Shown: positions 51,826 through 59,906 of the stretch, piece after piece
Layout of the letters: every line of letters starts with the position of its first letter
Position numbering within the stretch: position 1 is the stretch's first letter
Notes under the pieces: model-generated
Told to the model about the DNA's origin: nothing
Databases searched by the model: none
What the model saw: only the letters and a program-made list of their open reading frames with translations
Program-made: the position numbers and the translations under genes
IMG/VR virus record: IMGVR_UViG_3300031344_000004
Coordinates: 35,822 to 99,821 of that record
Length of the DNA: 64,000 nucleotides
DNA from: a virus
Direction: 5' to 3' (one strand)

Positions 51826-51872
51826 TCGGTGCAGGATCGGTCGAAAGGCCGGGACTGCACCGATGTTCTTTT
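51826..51872 (+). terminator. Strong terminator hairpin with GAAA loop
   Basis: A nine-pair stem (51826-51834 with 51855-51863) continues, across a GA/GA internal loop, into a six-pair stem (51837-51842 with 51847-51852) capped by GAAA. The tail TGTTCTTTT follows. The tandem G-A pairs and GNRA loop make a compact fold. A terminator is most likely, but a structured RNA element is possible. Confidence 0.65.
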
Positions 51873-51937
51873 AAGGGGCTCAAGTGCAACGTGCGCTGGT
51901 GGTTCAGGTCGACTGACAATCATGTGGGTGGGTTGAT

Positions 51938-51943
51938 TACAAT
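51938..51943 (+). promoter_or_regulatory. Predicted -10 box of leaderless promoter
   Basis: TACAAT, then six bases, then the ATG at 51950. No ribosome site. Confidence 0.55.
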
Positions 51944-51949
51944 CAATTC

Positions 51950-52657
51950 ATGACACCACTCATTTCACTACTACTCCCATCGCGCAAACGTCACGCGAGC
52001 CTTCATCAATCGTTGGCGTCACTTGCTACGCTAGCGACCGATCCGAAACGCGTTGAAGTATTGGTACGTGCTGACGTTGATGATCCTCAAACGGTTGATG
52101 TTGCTCGCTCGCCATGGCCATTTCAAGTACGGACGCTTGTGGGTCAACGAGGCAATGGCTATGCTGATCTTCACCTGATGTACAATGAACTGTGCTCACA
52201 CAGCACTGGTCGGTTATTGTTCCTATGGAATGATGACGCAATGATGTTGACGCCCGGGTGGGATGAAAAGTTGGTGCCCTTCGACGTCGGCAAGCTGTGT
52301 TACCTCAATGTGGGCGTTGACGTCGGTAGTAAGGCACCTCAATCGGACAAGGGAGACTTGAGCTTTCCCATCGTTCACCGCACCTACTACGACGTGCTCG
52401 GTCACTACTCACCGTGGGCCCACAATGACACTTACGTATATTGGGTGTTGCAGCCCTTTTTCGGTCACGGCATTCACCACGAATCAGGTATTAATGTCAG
52501 GCACCTGATCCACGACTACCTCGCGACAGGGGACGCCACGTCGGTTGAAGGTAGGAACATGCATCCCCAGACACGTGCAATCCGAAAGACGGCACCATTT
52601 CTGGCTCAGCTTGAAGCCGATCGCCAGAAGATCGCGGCTCACCTAGCAAGCAAGTGA
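51950..52657 (+). CDS. GT2-like glycosyltransferase
   Basis: A 235-residue protein, paralogue of the gene at 36491. ISLLLPSRKRHASLHQSLAS opens the fold, VLVRADVDD and RLLFLWNDDAMMLTPGWD follow at the same spacing as in the paralogue, and SFPIVHRTYYDVLGHYS matches LFPIVHRSYWEALGHFS there. It starts a plus-strand pair inside the mostly minus-strand island, which suggests a moved copy. Confidence 0.78.
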   Translation: MTPLISLLLPSRKRHASLHQSLASLATLATDPKRVEVLVRADVDDPQTVDVARSPWPFQVRTLVGQRGNGYADLHLMYNELCSHSTGRLLFLWNDDAMMLTPGWDEKLVPFDVGKLCYLNVGVDVGSKAPQSDKGDLSFPIVHRTYYDVLGHYSPWAHNDTYVYWVLQPFFGHGIHHESGINVRHLIHDYLATGDATSVEGRNMHPQTRAIRKTAPFLAQLEADRQKIAAHLASK

Positions 52658-53565
52658 CCCTATACTTCGTGCACGGCATCAACACCATTGGTGCCTCGAT
52701 GAAGAGGGCACCGGTTGAGAGTGAATACCTCGCCGCCGGTTTGCAGTACGCCGGCGCCGTGGTGCTTGAGGAGCGAAACTTCATCCTGTTGGCACACCGC
52801 GATCACCGCGTTCAACGTACTGATCGCGTCATCAACTTCTTCTGTACAGATGAGAACGCTCACCTCGTTTATGGCGCCGTCGATCCACAATACAGGTGGA
52901 CATACCTGATCGATGAACGGGCGGCACTCGATGGCACCGATGGGTACGGAGCACGGATCCGCAATCACTTCCCACGATTTGACGTCACTCACGCCATCAT
53001 CACCTACCCAAGCGCGCGACACGTTGAAAATCTCACCCGGGCTAGCATCAAGTGTGCAGTGATGCCTCACTGCGTGCCCAGTCGGCGAAAGCGGGTGGCA
53101 AAGTCAGGTGCAATCGTCGTCTCAGGTACCATTGAAGAGGCAACGTACCCGACGAGGTGGCGCCTCGTCGAGGCACTCAATCACTTGGTACCAGAACTCC
53201 AGACACGTGTCTCCACCGCACCCGGCCGTCCATACTACGATGCGCTCGATGCCTACCAATTTGGTGTGGTCTGCAGGGGTGGCACCGCCGACTGCCTCGT
53301 CGCCAAGTACGTGGAATTCGGCATGTGTCACGTGTTGCCCATCGGTGATTGCCCATCGTACATGCCTGCTGACATGCGACGGGAGATGATTGATGCCGAG
53401 CACATGTCAGGTGAACAGGTGGTCGCCGAAGTCAAGCGGTTATTGGCGTCACCCGCCGAACTTGTTGCACGACAGGAGGCATACTGTGAGGCAGTACACC
53501 GTCACTATGACCTACGGGAGAATGCTCAACGGGCGGTGAGAGAGATCATCACTACCTTCACTTGA
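52654..53565 (+). CDS. GT-B-like glycosyltransferase, uncertain family
   Basis: A 303-residue protein starting at GTG and overlapping the GT2 stop (GTGA). IVVSGTIEEATYPTRWRLVE looks like the start of the second Rossmann domain, and FGVVCRGGTADCLVAKYVEF a donor-site-like helix. It shows weak likeness to the gene at 39412. Its 3' end overlaps the convergent GT2 gene by eight bases. Confidence 0.5.
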   Translation: MTLYFVHGINTIGASMKRAPVESEYLAAGLQYAGAVVLEERNFILLAHRDHRVQRTDRVINFFCTDENAHLVYGAVDPQYRWTYLIDERAALDGTDGYGARIRNHFPRFDVTHAIITYPSARHVENLTRASIKCAVMPHCVPSRRKRVAKSGAIVVSGTIEEATYPTRWRLVEALNHLVPELQTRVSTAPGRPYYDALDAYQFGVVCRGGTADCLVAKYVEFGMCHVLPIGDCPSYMPADMRREMIDAEHMSGEQVVAEVKRLLASPAELVARQEAYCEAVHRHYDLRENAQRAVREIITTFT

Positions 53566-54313
53566 CGTAGCCCCGCTGCCTCAGGAACACCGCCTCATCG
53601 CGTTGAAAGCGGGCGTCGGCGGTCTGGTACGTTGCGGGTTCATCCTTGATAGTGTAGTGATACATCACCCGAGGCACAAAGCCCCTCTTTTGCGCACGGT
53701 GGAGAATTGGCAGGTACAACGCTTGGTCCCCTGCGCGCCGCACGTACTCACCGTCCTCACCCCTGAAGTTCTGGTCATTGACGCCATTGATCAGCTGTTT
53801 CCTGAATGTCTTCAGGTGCGAGCTCACCCACGGGTGCTGGTAGACGACGGCGCCGGGAGGCAGGGGCCCGCTGATGTTCTTGTCGCTGAAGGCCCACCGG
53901 TGAGCCGTCCACAGCGCATCGGCCCCCGTCTGGTTGTAGAGGGCATTGAGGTAGGCCAGCGTATCGAGGTCGGTCAGCCAGTCGTCGGCATCGATCCTGC
54001 AGACGATGTCGTCGTCATCGCACATGGAAATGCCCTTCAACACGTTGGCGACCTCCCACAATTTGTCGTCGTTCCACATCACCTCAATCTTATCGTGAAC
54101 GATCATGTTGGGCGTCCAACCCGGCGACACCAGGGCGCGCCACCTGTTGATGATGTCGACCTCCTTGATGACCTCGGGGTGATCCGACACATCGTCGACG
54201 AGGATGATGCGCCAATTGGGATACGACTGACCCACCACCGACGCCAGCATCTGGCCCACCGTCGCCGACGCGTTGTACATGGGGGCGACAAAGACGAAGC
54301 GATTGTCAGTCAT
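53558..54313 (-). CDS. GT2 glycosyltransferase
   Basis: A 251-residue protein. FVFVAPMYNASATVGQMLAS, RIILVDDVSDHPEV and DIVCRIDADDWLTDLDTLAY form the standard GT2 series with the DADD metal site. It is the most canonical GT2 in the window. The ATG at 54313 overlaps the ASCH gene by eight bases. Confidence 0.88.
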   Translation of the reverse strand: MTDNRFVFVAPMYNASATVGQMLASVVGQSYPNWRIILVDDVSDHPEVIKEVDIINRWRALVSPGWTPNMIVHDKIEVMWNDDKLWEVANVLKGISMCDDDDIVCRIDADDWLTDLDTLAYLNALYNQTGADALWTAHRWAFSDKNISGPLPPGAVVYQHPWVSSHLKTFRKQLINGVNDQNFRGEDGEYVRRAGDQALYLPILHRAQKRGFVPRVMYHYTIKDEPATYQTADARFQRDEAVFLRQRGYVK

Positions 54314-54734
54314 CTCCCACCTCAATCAGCTCATCGTCGACGGTGAACCACTTGCGGCCACACTTGACCGGGTGCTTGACGACAGGCCTCACGTTGGCCA
54401 GCACCATGGCGTACTTCTGCACCAGCTTGCCCTGCTTGTTGTAGTCCCACAGGCGACAGCAGGCGGCCTCCTCGTCGGCCTCGGTGCCCAACCGACAGTC
54501 GACAATGTCAACGACACACTGCATCGTGCCCGCGTCGGCCATCGCTGCCGTCGACACCATGTAGCCGCTGGCCCGCAGGTTGACCAATAATTCGAGGCCA
54601 CCCGGCGACGTTGACTTCGTCGAACAGATGAGGACGGGCCCGCGGTAGGGAGTGCTCCAGAACCGCGTTTCAATCGTCTTGACGCCCGCCCGGATCAGGT
54701 AGGCATAGGGTTGGTGCAGACCGAGGGCTTTCAC
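54306..54734 (-). CDS. ASCH-domain protein
   Basis: A 142-residue protein starting at a GTG overlapping the upstream stop. VKALGLHQPYAYLIRAGVKT, then IETRFWSTPYRGPVLICSTK, is the ASCH/PUA-like signature, a fold that binds RNA or modified bases. Some ASCH proteins cleave modified nucleosides. The middle has several Cys residues. It probably acts on nucleic acid rather than on the glycan. Confidence 0.75.
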   Translation of the reverse strand: MKALGLHQPYAYLIRAGVKTIETRFWSTPYRGPVLICSTKSTSPGGLELLVNLRASGYMVSTAAMADAGTMQCVVDIVDCRLGTEADEEAACCRLWDYNKQGKLVQKYAMVLANVRPVVKHPVKCGRKWFTVDDELIEVGDD

Positions 54735-54988
54735 GGCGCCTCGACGGCGGTCAACTTGTTGAAGCACTCGAGGGCCCGACGCAGGTCGCCGAAGGTCAAC
54801 GTGTAGGTCTGTTGCATCTGGTATGTTGATACCATGACGCCGGTGTCATCGGTATCACGAAAGGTGTCCGGGATGACGGGTGGCAGGCACTTAGCATACA
54901 GCGCGAAGGGCCGCAGCGCCGCGCGGCAAGCGTGAAGTTCCATCCTCAGCTTTTCGTTCTGCTCACGCAAGTCATCATCATCACTCAT
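54731..54988 (-). CDS. Small hypothetical protein
   Basis: An 85-residue protein starting MSDDDDLREQNEKLRMELHA, a short coiled coil, followed by a Pro-rich middle and a helix ending LTAVEAP. Overlaps the ASCH gene by four bases. No family is recognised. Confidence 0.5.
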   Translation of the reverse strand: MSDDDDLREQNEKLRMELHACRAALRPFALYAKCLPPVIPDTFRDTDDTGVMVSTYQMQQTYTLTFGDLRRALECFNKLTAVEAP

Positions 54989-54992
54989 TGCA

Positions 54993-55478
54993 TCACCAAG
55001 TGTCATTATCGGTCAGGTCGAGCGCTTCACCGCACGAGCACCTGACCTTGACGACGGTGCCCGTGACGGCGGGGGTGAATTCCCAAGTGTAGGTGCCGAC
55101 TGCACCAGTGTGATGCTTGTACGTGTCGTGTGCCTGCATCCAAGTGCGAACAAAGTGGTCATCGTCACCTGACACGTGGAACGACGTGGGTCTATGATAG
55201 AGCTCCTCCTCTTCACAGAAGGGGCACTTGGTGGGTAGGGGTCCCATCGACGGTTTCCACACGTGTTTTCTGGCAATGCACTTGCGAGACCACCACCAAT
55301 CCCACAGTTTAGCGAAGCCCGTGGGAGGGGCCACGCGCGCGGCACAGGGACCCTCGTGACCCGGCGTACGTGAGCAATACCAACCCGGCGGCGGGATGGG
55401 ACACTTGTTCGGTAAGTTGTAGAACTCGGGAGTTTTCACGTGGCCCGTTAGGGCGTCATTGTCATTACCAGTCGGCAC
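54993..55478 (-). CDS. Cysteine/histidine-rich probable zinc protein
   Basis: A 161-residue protein starting at GTG. CPIPPPGWYCSRTPGHEGPC (residues 26-45) is a Cys/His cluster often seen in phage proteins, followed by CIARKHVW and KCPFCEEEE, then CSCGEAL near the C-terminus. Two or three zinc sites are likely. Function is unknown. Confidence 0.6.
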   Translation of the reverse strand: MPTGNDNDALTGHVKTPEFYNLPNKCPIPPPGWYCSRTPGHEGPCAARVAPPTGFAKLWDWWWSRKCIARKHVWKPSMGPLPTKCPFCEEEELYHRPTSFHVSGDDDHFVRTWMQAHDTYKHHTGAVGTYTWEFTPAVTGTVVKVRCSCGEALDLTDNDTW

Positions 55479-56196
55479 GTTCGCCTCCCACTTCTCCGGG
55501 TTTTGTCAGTAAAACTTGACCGTAATCACGATCAACGCCCTGGTGCTTATCATCAGCGAACATGATGCGATCCATGATGATCAGCTCCTTCGACGGATCA
55601 TCGATCTCGTCGATGGCCTGACTGCACTTGATGCCCGGGTCTGACTTCGACGGCAGGTGATAATCATCGAAGAGGCAAAACTTCGTCCACTTGTCCTTCG
55701 TCTGCAACCAGTCGTGCTTCGTGCCCTCGTAGGAATGGTCACCATCGATGTAGATGAGGTCGTAGGGACCTGATAGGGTGGGCAGCACTTGCTGCGATGT
55801 GCCACGGGCGAACTGCACGTACTTGAACAGCTCGGTCGGCAGGACCTGACCCAAGGCATTGAGGAATTTGTCGTCGACGTTGGGTTCGACCGTCGTCACC
55901 TTGCCCGGGAGACCCGCGTCGTAGAAGGCCTTGGCGGCACACAGGGCCGAATAACCGCGGCCGAAGCCGATCTCCAACATCGACGTCAGGTTGTATTGAC
56001 GAATGAGGTAGTAGATCAGGATCCCGCGCTCGTAGTTGCTCCTGTACACTGCGCCGTACTTCTTGTAGTTGGGGTCGTTGGGATCTCGGGTGCGCTTGGC
56101 AGTGAACTCGCCCAACGTGTCAAAGTCACCCATGACGATGCTGTCAAGGGCGACGCCCATCTCTTCGAGTTTGGTCTTGACGTTCAGTGTTCTCAT
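55465..56196 (-). CDS. Class I SAM methyltransferase, Methyltransf_24-like
   Basis: A 243-residue protein. MLEIGFGRGYSALCAAKAFY is the SAM loop, TTVEPNVDD the second acidic site, YDLIYIDGDHSYEGTKHDWL the family segment and FCLFDDYHLP the next strand. Similar enzymes methylate sugar hydroxyls in antibiotic and surface glycans. It overlaps the gene at 54993 by 14 bases. Confidence 0.82.
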   Translation of the reverse strand: MRTLNVKTKLEEMGVALDSIVMGDFDTLGEFTAKRTRDPNDPNYKKYGAVYRSNYERGILIYYLIRQYNLTSMLEIGFGRGYSALCAAKAFYDAGLPGKVTTVEPNVDDKFLNALGQVLPTELFKYVQFARGTSQQVLPTLSGPYDLIYIDGDHSYEGTKHDWLQTKDKWTKFCLFDDYHLPSKSDPGIKCSQAIDEIDDPSKELIIMDRIMFADDKHQGVDRDYGQVLLTKPGEVGGERADW

Positions 56197-56633
56197 GGTT
56201 CATCCTTCGACTTGCGTTTGTTGGGCGTCTCGTGATCGTCTTTGGTAGGCGGGGGCTTATACGCCTTGAGCTTCTCCACACCCAGCACCGCGAGGTGGTC
56301 ATACGGAAAGGCTCGATTGCACGGATCGCCGATGCGACGCTTCCACCCGTGTTGCTCGAGCCACGCCACCACGTCGCCTACCCGGGTGAACGGACCACGC
56401 TTGAGAGCCAGCGGCGACCGCCACCGACCCAGCACCACGGTGCCCAACTGCTTGACCCAGTCGGCCTCAATGCGGCGTTCAGTGCCGTCCTTGCGAATGA
56501 CGATGTCGACTTGCCTCGATGTCCTCAGGCGGTGATCGTCAGACAACACCCGCTTCATGTAGTCATAGGTGCGTGGGCCCAAAGCCAGCCACAACAGCAA
56601 GCGACGGAGTGGGAGCAGGCGTAGTTTCCTCAT
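56193..56633 (-). CDS. Basic hypothetical protein
   Basis: A 146-residue strongly basic protein starting MRKLRLLPLRRLLLWLALGP. The middle has two short strands (DIVIRKDGTERR and TVVLGRWRSPLAL) and the C-terminus is Lys/Pro-rich and probably disordered. It might bind nucleic acid. ATGA overlaps join it to both neighbours. Confidence 0.5.
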   Translation of the reverse strand: MRKLRLLPLRRLLLWLALGPRTYDYMKRVLSDDHRLRTSRQVDIVIRKDGTERRIEADWVKQLGTVVLGRWRSPLALKRGPFTRVGDVVAWLEQHGWKRRIGDPCNRAFPYDHLAVLGVEKLKAYKPPPTKDDHETPNKRKSKDEP

Positions 56634-56878
56634 GAGCATTCCTGTGCGTTGACTAATCCACTCTCACCTGGCATGACGGGGCCAAGCTTGAGGCCGTGCT
56701 GGCGATATGCATCTTGAACGCAGCTCATTCGACCATTGCACCTGATCGCGGTCGCCGTGCACATCTCGCTGGCATTCAGCGCCAGCGTTTTGCCGTCGAC
56801 GGTGATGACTTTCTGGCACGTGCAACCCGTCATGTCGCGCCACAGTCTCTTGCGTAGTGCTGCAACCTCTCGCTTCAT
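56630..56878 (-). CDS. Small cysteine-containing protein
   Basis: An 82-residue protein beginning MKREVAALRKRLWRD, then CTCQKVITVDG and a further pair of cysteines (RCNGRMSCVQDAY). A zinc or disulphide site is possible. No family is recognised. Confidence 0.45.
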   Translation of the reverse strand: MKREVAALRKRLWRDMTGCTCQKVITVDGKTLALNASEMCTATAIRCNGRMSCVQDAYRQHGLKLGPVMPGESGLVNAQECS

Positions 56879-57108
56879 GCGCCCACCTTCAAACGGTAAC
56901 CATAACCCCCGCGGGGTCCAAAGTTCTTGAGGCGGTCGAGTTCACCCCCATCACACATGCGCTTCAGAACGCTCGAGAGACTCGACAGTTTGACCGACTC
57001 ACTGGGGCCGATGCCGCTCTCCACGTTGAGCACGTGGTAGATGTCGACAGCGGTGACGATGGCACCGGCGTGCTTGAGCAGGTGGAGGACGCGTCGACGA
57101 ATGGTCAT
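56875..57108 (-). CDS. Small winged-helix-like protein
   Basis: A 77-residue protein. RRRVLHLLKHAGAIVTAVDI, VKLSSLSSVLKRMCDGGELD and GPRGGYGYRL follow the helix, recognition helix and wing of a compact wHTH domain. It may be a small regulator of nearby genes or a DNA-binding accessory. ATGA overlap on both sides. Confidence 0.6.
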   Translation of the reverse strand: MTIRRRVLHLLKHAGAIVTAVDIYHVLNVESGIGPSESVKLSSLSSVLKRMCDGGELDRLKNFGPRGGYGYRLKVGA

Positions 57109-57452
57109 GCGAGCAGCGTCCACTTTCCACCCAAGGTGCGGTACTCGATCGGGTGACCCAACTCCACCGCGTGGGCAATGCCGTATTCCATGCCGCGACT
57201 GGTACCTAGATCAGTGTAGACGACGGTCTTGTGGGCGCACTCGCGCCAGGCGAAACCCGCCGCGATGCCACGTTCACGCTCCTCGGGAATTTCATCACGT
57301 AGGACGTTGGGTTGGGTGTAGAGGGCATGGCTGACGAAGGGTGCCTCGCCCCGTTGCAGGCAGTCCTGCATGCAGGCACGGACGTAGAGGAGATTTTTCT
57401 CCACGTCACCGGCAAACGGGCTCTCGATGATGACACGTTGCATGGTTTTCAC
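57105..57452 (-). CDS. Nucleoside 2-deoxyribosyltransferase-like (DUF7768-type)
   Basis: A 115-residue protein starting at GTG 57452, with GGAG five bases upstream; an ATG at 57443 is also possible. RVIIESPFAGDVEKNLLYVR, FVSHALYTQPNVL and KTVVYTDLGTSRGMEYGIAH match the short Rossmann-like fold in nucleoside 2-deoxyribosyltransferase relatives common in phages. Its biochemical role is not known. Confidence 0.68.
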   Translation of the reverse strand: MKTMQRVIIESPFAGDVEKNLLYVRACMQDCLQRGEAPFVSHALYTQPNVLRDEIPEERERGIAAGFAWRECAHKTVVYTDLGTSRGMEYGIAHAVELGHPIEYRTLGGKWTLLA

Positions 57453-59359
57453 GGTAGCTCCTCGGGTGGCGTACGATTGATGGTGATGTGAGGCGTCGTC
57501 GTCTGACCATCCCAGGGGCGGTGCCACACCCAACCCCCGAGCTTGGCCTTCATGTCGGCGGCCTTGGCGTCGATCATGGCGTCAGTGACATCGGCCCAAG
57601 GTACCCCGAACATGTAGTTGTTGGCCCCGGTGTCGGCAGTGTCCTGATTGTACAGTGCGCGCCAATGGTTCTGCCAGTAATCACGATACAGCGTGATCTT
57701 GCGTTTGAGGTCGATCCAACTGTAGTGAAAGACGCACGGTAGGCCATTGATGACCTGATTGAACCATTGCTGATACTGCAGGCGTGCCTGTTCGTTGCCC
57801 AACAATGCCATGCGGCGAACGTTGTCGACTTCGGGTGCGTTGAAGCTGACGTGGCCTAGTGGTTCGAATGTATCCACGTGAATCATGTCGCAGCCGTCGG
57901 TGCCCTCGGCGGCATAGAGGAGCCCGTCAGCATCAGCGCGGCGCAGGGACGCCGGAATGCCGTGAGTGATGTGGGGTGCGTTGCGGCTCAGGCGCCACTT
58001 GGCCGGGTTGACGTCACACCTGATCTTGTCCCACCCACCCCATCCCTCGATGACGGGTAGCGACATGATGTCGACGCCGACCGGGATGGCACGGCACAGG
58101 CCGTGGATCTTCTTAGCGTCGTCGGGGTGCACTACCTCGTCGGCGTCCATTTGCCAACAAAAGTCACCGGTGCACATGCGACGGGCTTCAGCCTTCTGCA
58201 TGCCGTCGAAGATCGGGTGGCGCTTCGATGACCAATCACGCTTGACCTGCTTGACTTTGATACGTGGATCAGAAGACTCGAGAAATTGCAACGCTTCCCA
58301 CGTGCCATCTGTCGACCCACCGTCGACGATGCAGATCTCATCGCAGAATTCTCCCATCGACTCAATGCAACGCAAGTACGGATACTGTTGCTTGACGGCG
58401 TTATAGGTCGTGGTGTAACCGCTGATCTTGGGTCGATAGTCCATCATCGACTTGATGCCGTTCCAGAAGTGCTGGCGAGCAACGAAGAGGTAGCCTTCGA
58501 TCGCTTCCACGTCGTCGGTCGCAAACCACTCCTCGTCCTTGTGCATCACGTGTTCATTGAGCTGCAACTTGCAGCCCAACAACTTGGCCTCGATGACCAT
58601 GCGGGGGCAGGTATCGCCGCCTTTGGGGAGGTAGACGAAGCCTTCGGCTTGGGCCAACTTTTCCAACACTTGGTCGTAGGGCAGGTTCCACACCACTTCG
58701 AACTGCTTGCCATTGTCAGCACACCACCGCTTGGCATCATCGGAGCCCTTGATCCAGCTGTCACTGCCCAACACGATCCAACCTGATCGAGGCGTGTCCT
58801 GGTCCTTGGTTCGGAGTGCCTTGAGGTACCCCAACGTTCTGTCGTCAAAGACGCTGGAGAGCACCGTGTTTGACTTGTTGACTAAGAACGGGAAGGTTGT
58901 CAGGTACCGCTCCTTCTGTTTTTCGCTCATCCACCAGTTGCCCATCGACCCGTAGAAGAACGTGCTGATGATCTTACCCGTGATGTCGTTCGAGCAGTCA
59001 CAGGGCAGGCAAGTGGCGTGGAGGTGCTTTTCGGGTGAGCGGAATTTGCAGTACTTGAAGTCATACTCGACAATGCTGTACTTTAGGTTACCGACGATCG
59101 ATGGAATCAGCTGAAAATTGAGCTGACTAAAATTACCGAAGATCCAGAACAATCCCACGCCTGCTTGCAATAGCTCGAGCGTGACGTCTTTGCTGTGAAG
59201 CTTGAAGACCTCGAAAGGACTGGAGTCGATGAGGGCCTGTGTCGTCAGTTCTGCTCCTCCGACGTAGTCGCTGACAAACATGTCAGAAACAACGATGACT
59301 TTCGCCGTTAGTGGAATGGTGATCCGCTGATCTTGAAAGACGCTCTTTTGAAAGTCCAC
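57449..59359 (-). CDS. Fused GT-B and GT2 glycosyltransferase
   Basis: A 636-residue protein starting at GTG. Residues 20-290 form a GT-B-like half with KVIVVSDMFVSDYVGGAELT at the start and LPKGGDTCPRMVIEAKLLGC as its donor site. Residues 305-620 form a GT2 half with SGYTTTYNAVKQQYPYLRCI, EICIVDGGSTDGTWEALQFL and FCWQMDADEVVHPDD. Two enzymes in one chain could add two sugars in turn or make an alternating polymer. It is the first gene of the minus-strand island. Confidence 0.8.
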   Translation of the reverse strand: MDFQKSVFQDQRITIPLTAKVIVVSDMFVSDYVGGAELTTQALIDSSPFEVFKLHSKDVTLELLQAGVGLFWIFGNFSQLNFQLIPSIVGNLKYSIVEYDFKYCKFRSPEKHLHATCLPCDCSNDITGKIISTFFYGSMGNWWMSEKQKERYLTTFPFLVNKSNTVLSSVFDDRTLGYLKALRTKDQDTPRSGWIVLGSDSWIKGSDDAKRWCADNGKQFEVVWNLPYDQVLEKLAQAEGFVYLPKGGDTCPRMVIEAKLLGCKLQLNEHVMHKDEEWFATDDVEAIEGYLFVARQHFWNGIKSMMDYRPKISGYTTTYNAVKQQYPYLRCIESMGEFCDEICIVDGGSTDGTWEALQFLESSDPRIKVKQVKRDWSSKRHPIFDGMQKAEARRMCTGDFCWQMDADEVVHPDDAKKIHGLCRAIPVGVDIMSLPVIEGWGGWDKIRCDVNPAKWRLSRNAPHITHGIPASLRRADADGLLYAAEGTDGCDMIHVDTFEPLGHVSFNAPEVDNVRRMALLGNEQARLQYQQWFNQVINGLPCVFHYSWIDLKRKITLYRDYWQNHWRALYNQDTADTGANNYMFGVPWADVTDAMIDAKAADMKAKLGGWVWHRPWDGQTTTPHITINRTPPEELP

Positions 59360-59478
59360 TGTGTCACACCTCGAACCAATAGTACGTTCTCATTTAGCAT
59401 GTGTTCACACATTGCGACAAACTCCTTCAATGCCGATACTTACCCCCAAGAGCCCTGTACTGTCTTTAAGTTCTGTAT

Positions 59479-59498
59479 AGATCTTAAGAGATCTTAAG
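59479..59498. repeat. Perfect tandem decamer AGATCTTAAG x2
   Basis: Two adjacent copies of a ten-base unit, each made of the palindromes AGATCT and CTTAAG sharing two bases. Related CTTTAAG and TCTTAAG copies flank them at about 59464 and 59541. It lies in the 242-base gap between divergent genes and may bind a regulator. Confidence 0.55.
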
Positions 59499-59601
59499 GG
59501 AAAGCGGTTGAGGACGAGCGGTGAGCTTCAGCAGTCAGTCTTAAGCAGATTTAACGCGCGCGAGAAACCTACCAAATCTCAAGATCAACGTAAAGACAAC
59601 A

Positions 59602-59868
59602 ATGACATTCGCTAACGTTAGAGACATCATCACCTTGTTTCTGGCAATTCTCGGCAGCGTGTCGGGGTGTTGGGCATATGTCCAAAAACGCAGTTTTAAG
59701 CAACAGGCACAACTCGTTGACAAATTAGCCGACATGGTGAAAGAGACGAAGGAAGTGAAAGAAGCGCTTGTGACTCACATTCGAGAGGATACTAGCGTAC
59801 AGGCTACGATCGCAACGACCCTTAAGATATGGGTCGATCGCATGCAACGCGAGGAAGACAAGCGATGA
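59602..59868 (+). CDS. Small membrane-anchored coiled-coil protein
   Basis: An 88-residue protein with one membrane span near the N-terminus (IITLFLAILGSVSGCWAYV) and a charged helical tail (LVDKLADMVKETKEVKEALV). The topology would suit a holin- or spanin-like or membrane anchor protein, but nothing more decides. Its stop overlaps a 13-codon ORF (ATGA). Confidence 0.55.
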   Translation: MTFANVRDIITLFLAILGSVSGCWAYVQKRSFKQQAQLVDKLADMVKETKEVKEALVTHIREDTSVQATIATTLKIWVDRMQREEDKR

Positions 59869-59906
59869 ATTATCCTCATCACGTCACGAAGGAGAGCGTC
59901 GAATGA
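59865..59906 (+). CDS. 13-residue micro-ORF
   Basis: An ORF of 13 codons (MNYPHHVTKESVE) whose start overlaps the preceding stop and whose stop overlaps the next start, both as ATGA. It could be a real leader or a coupling device. Coding cannot be shown from length alone. Confidence 0.35.
   Translation: MNYPHHVTKESVE

Noticed and set aside
53603-54346. 247-codon plus-strand ORF
   Set aside because: Antisense to the most canonical GT2 in the window.
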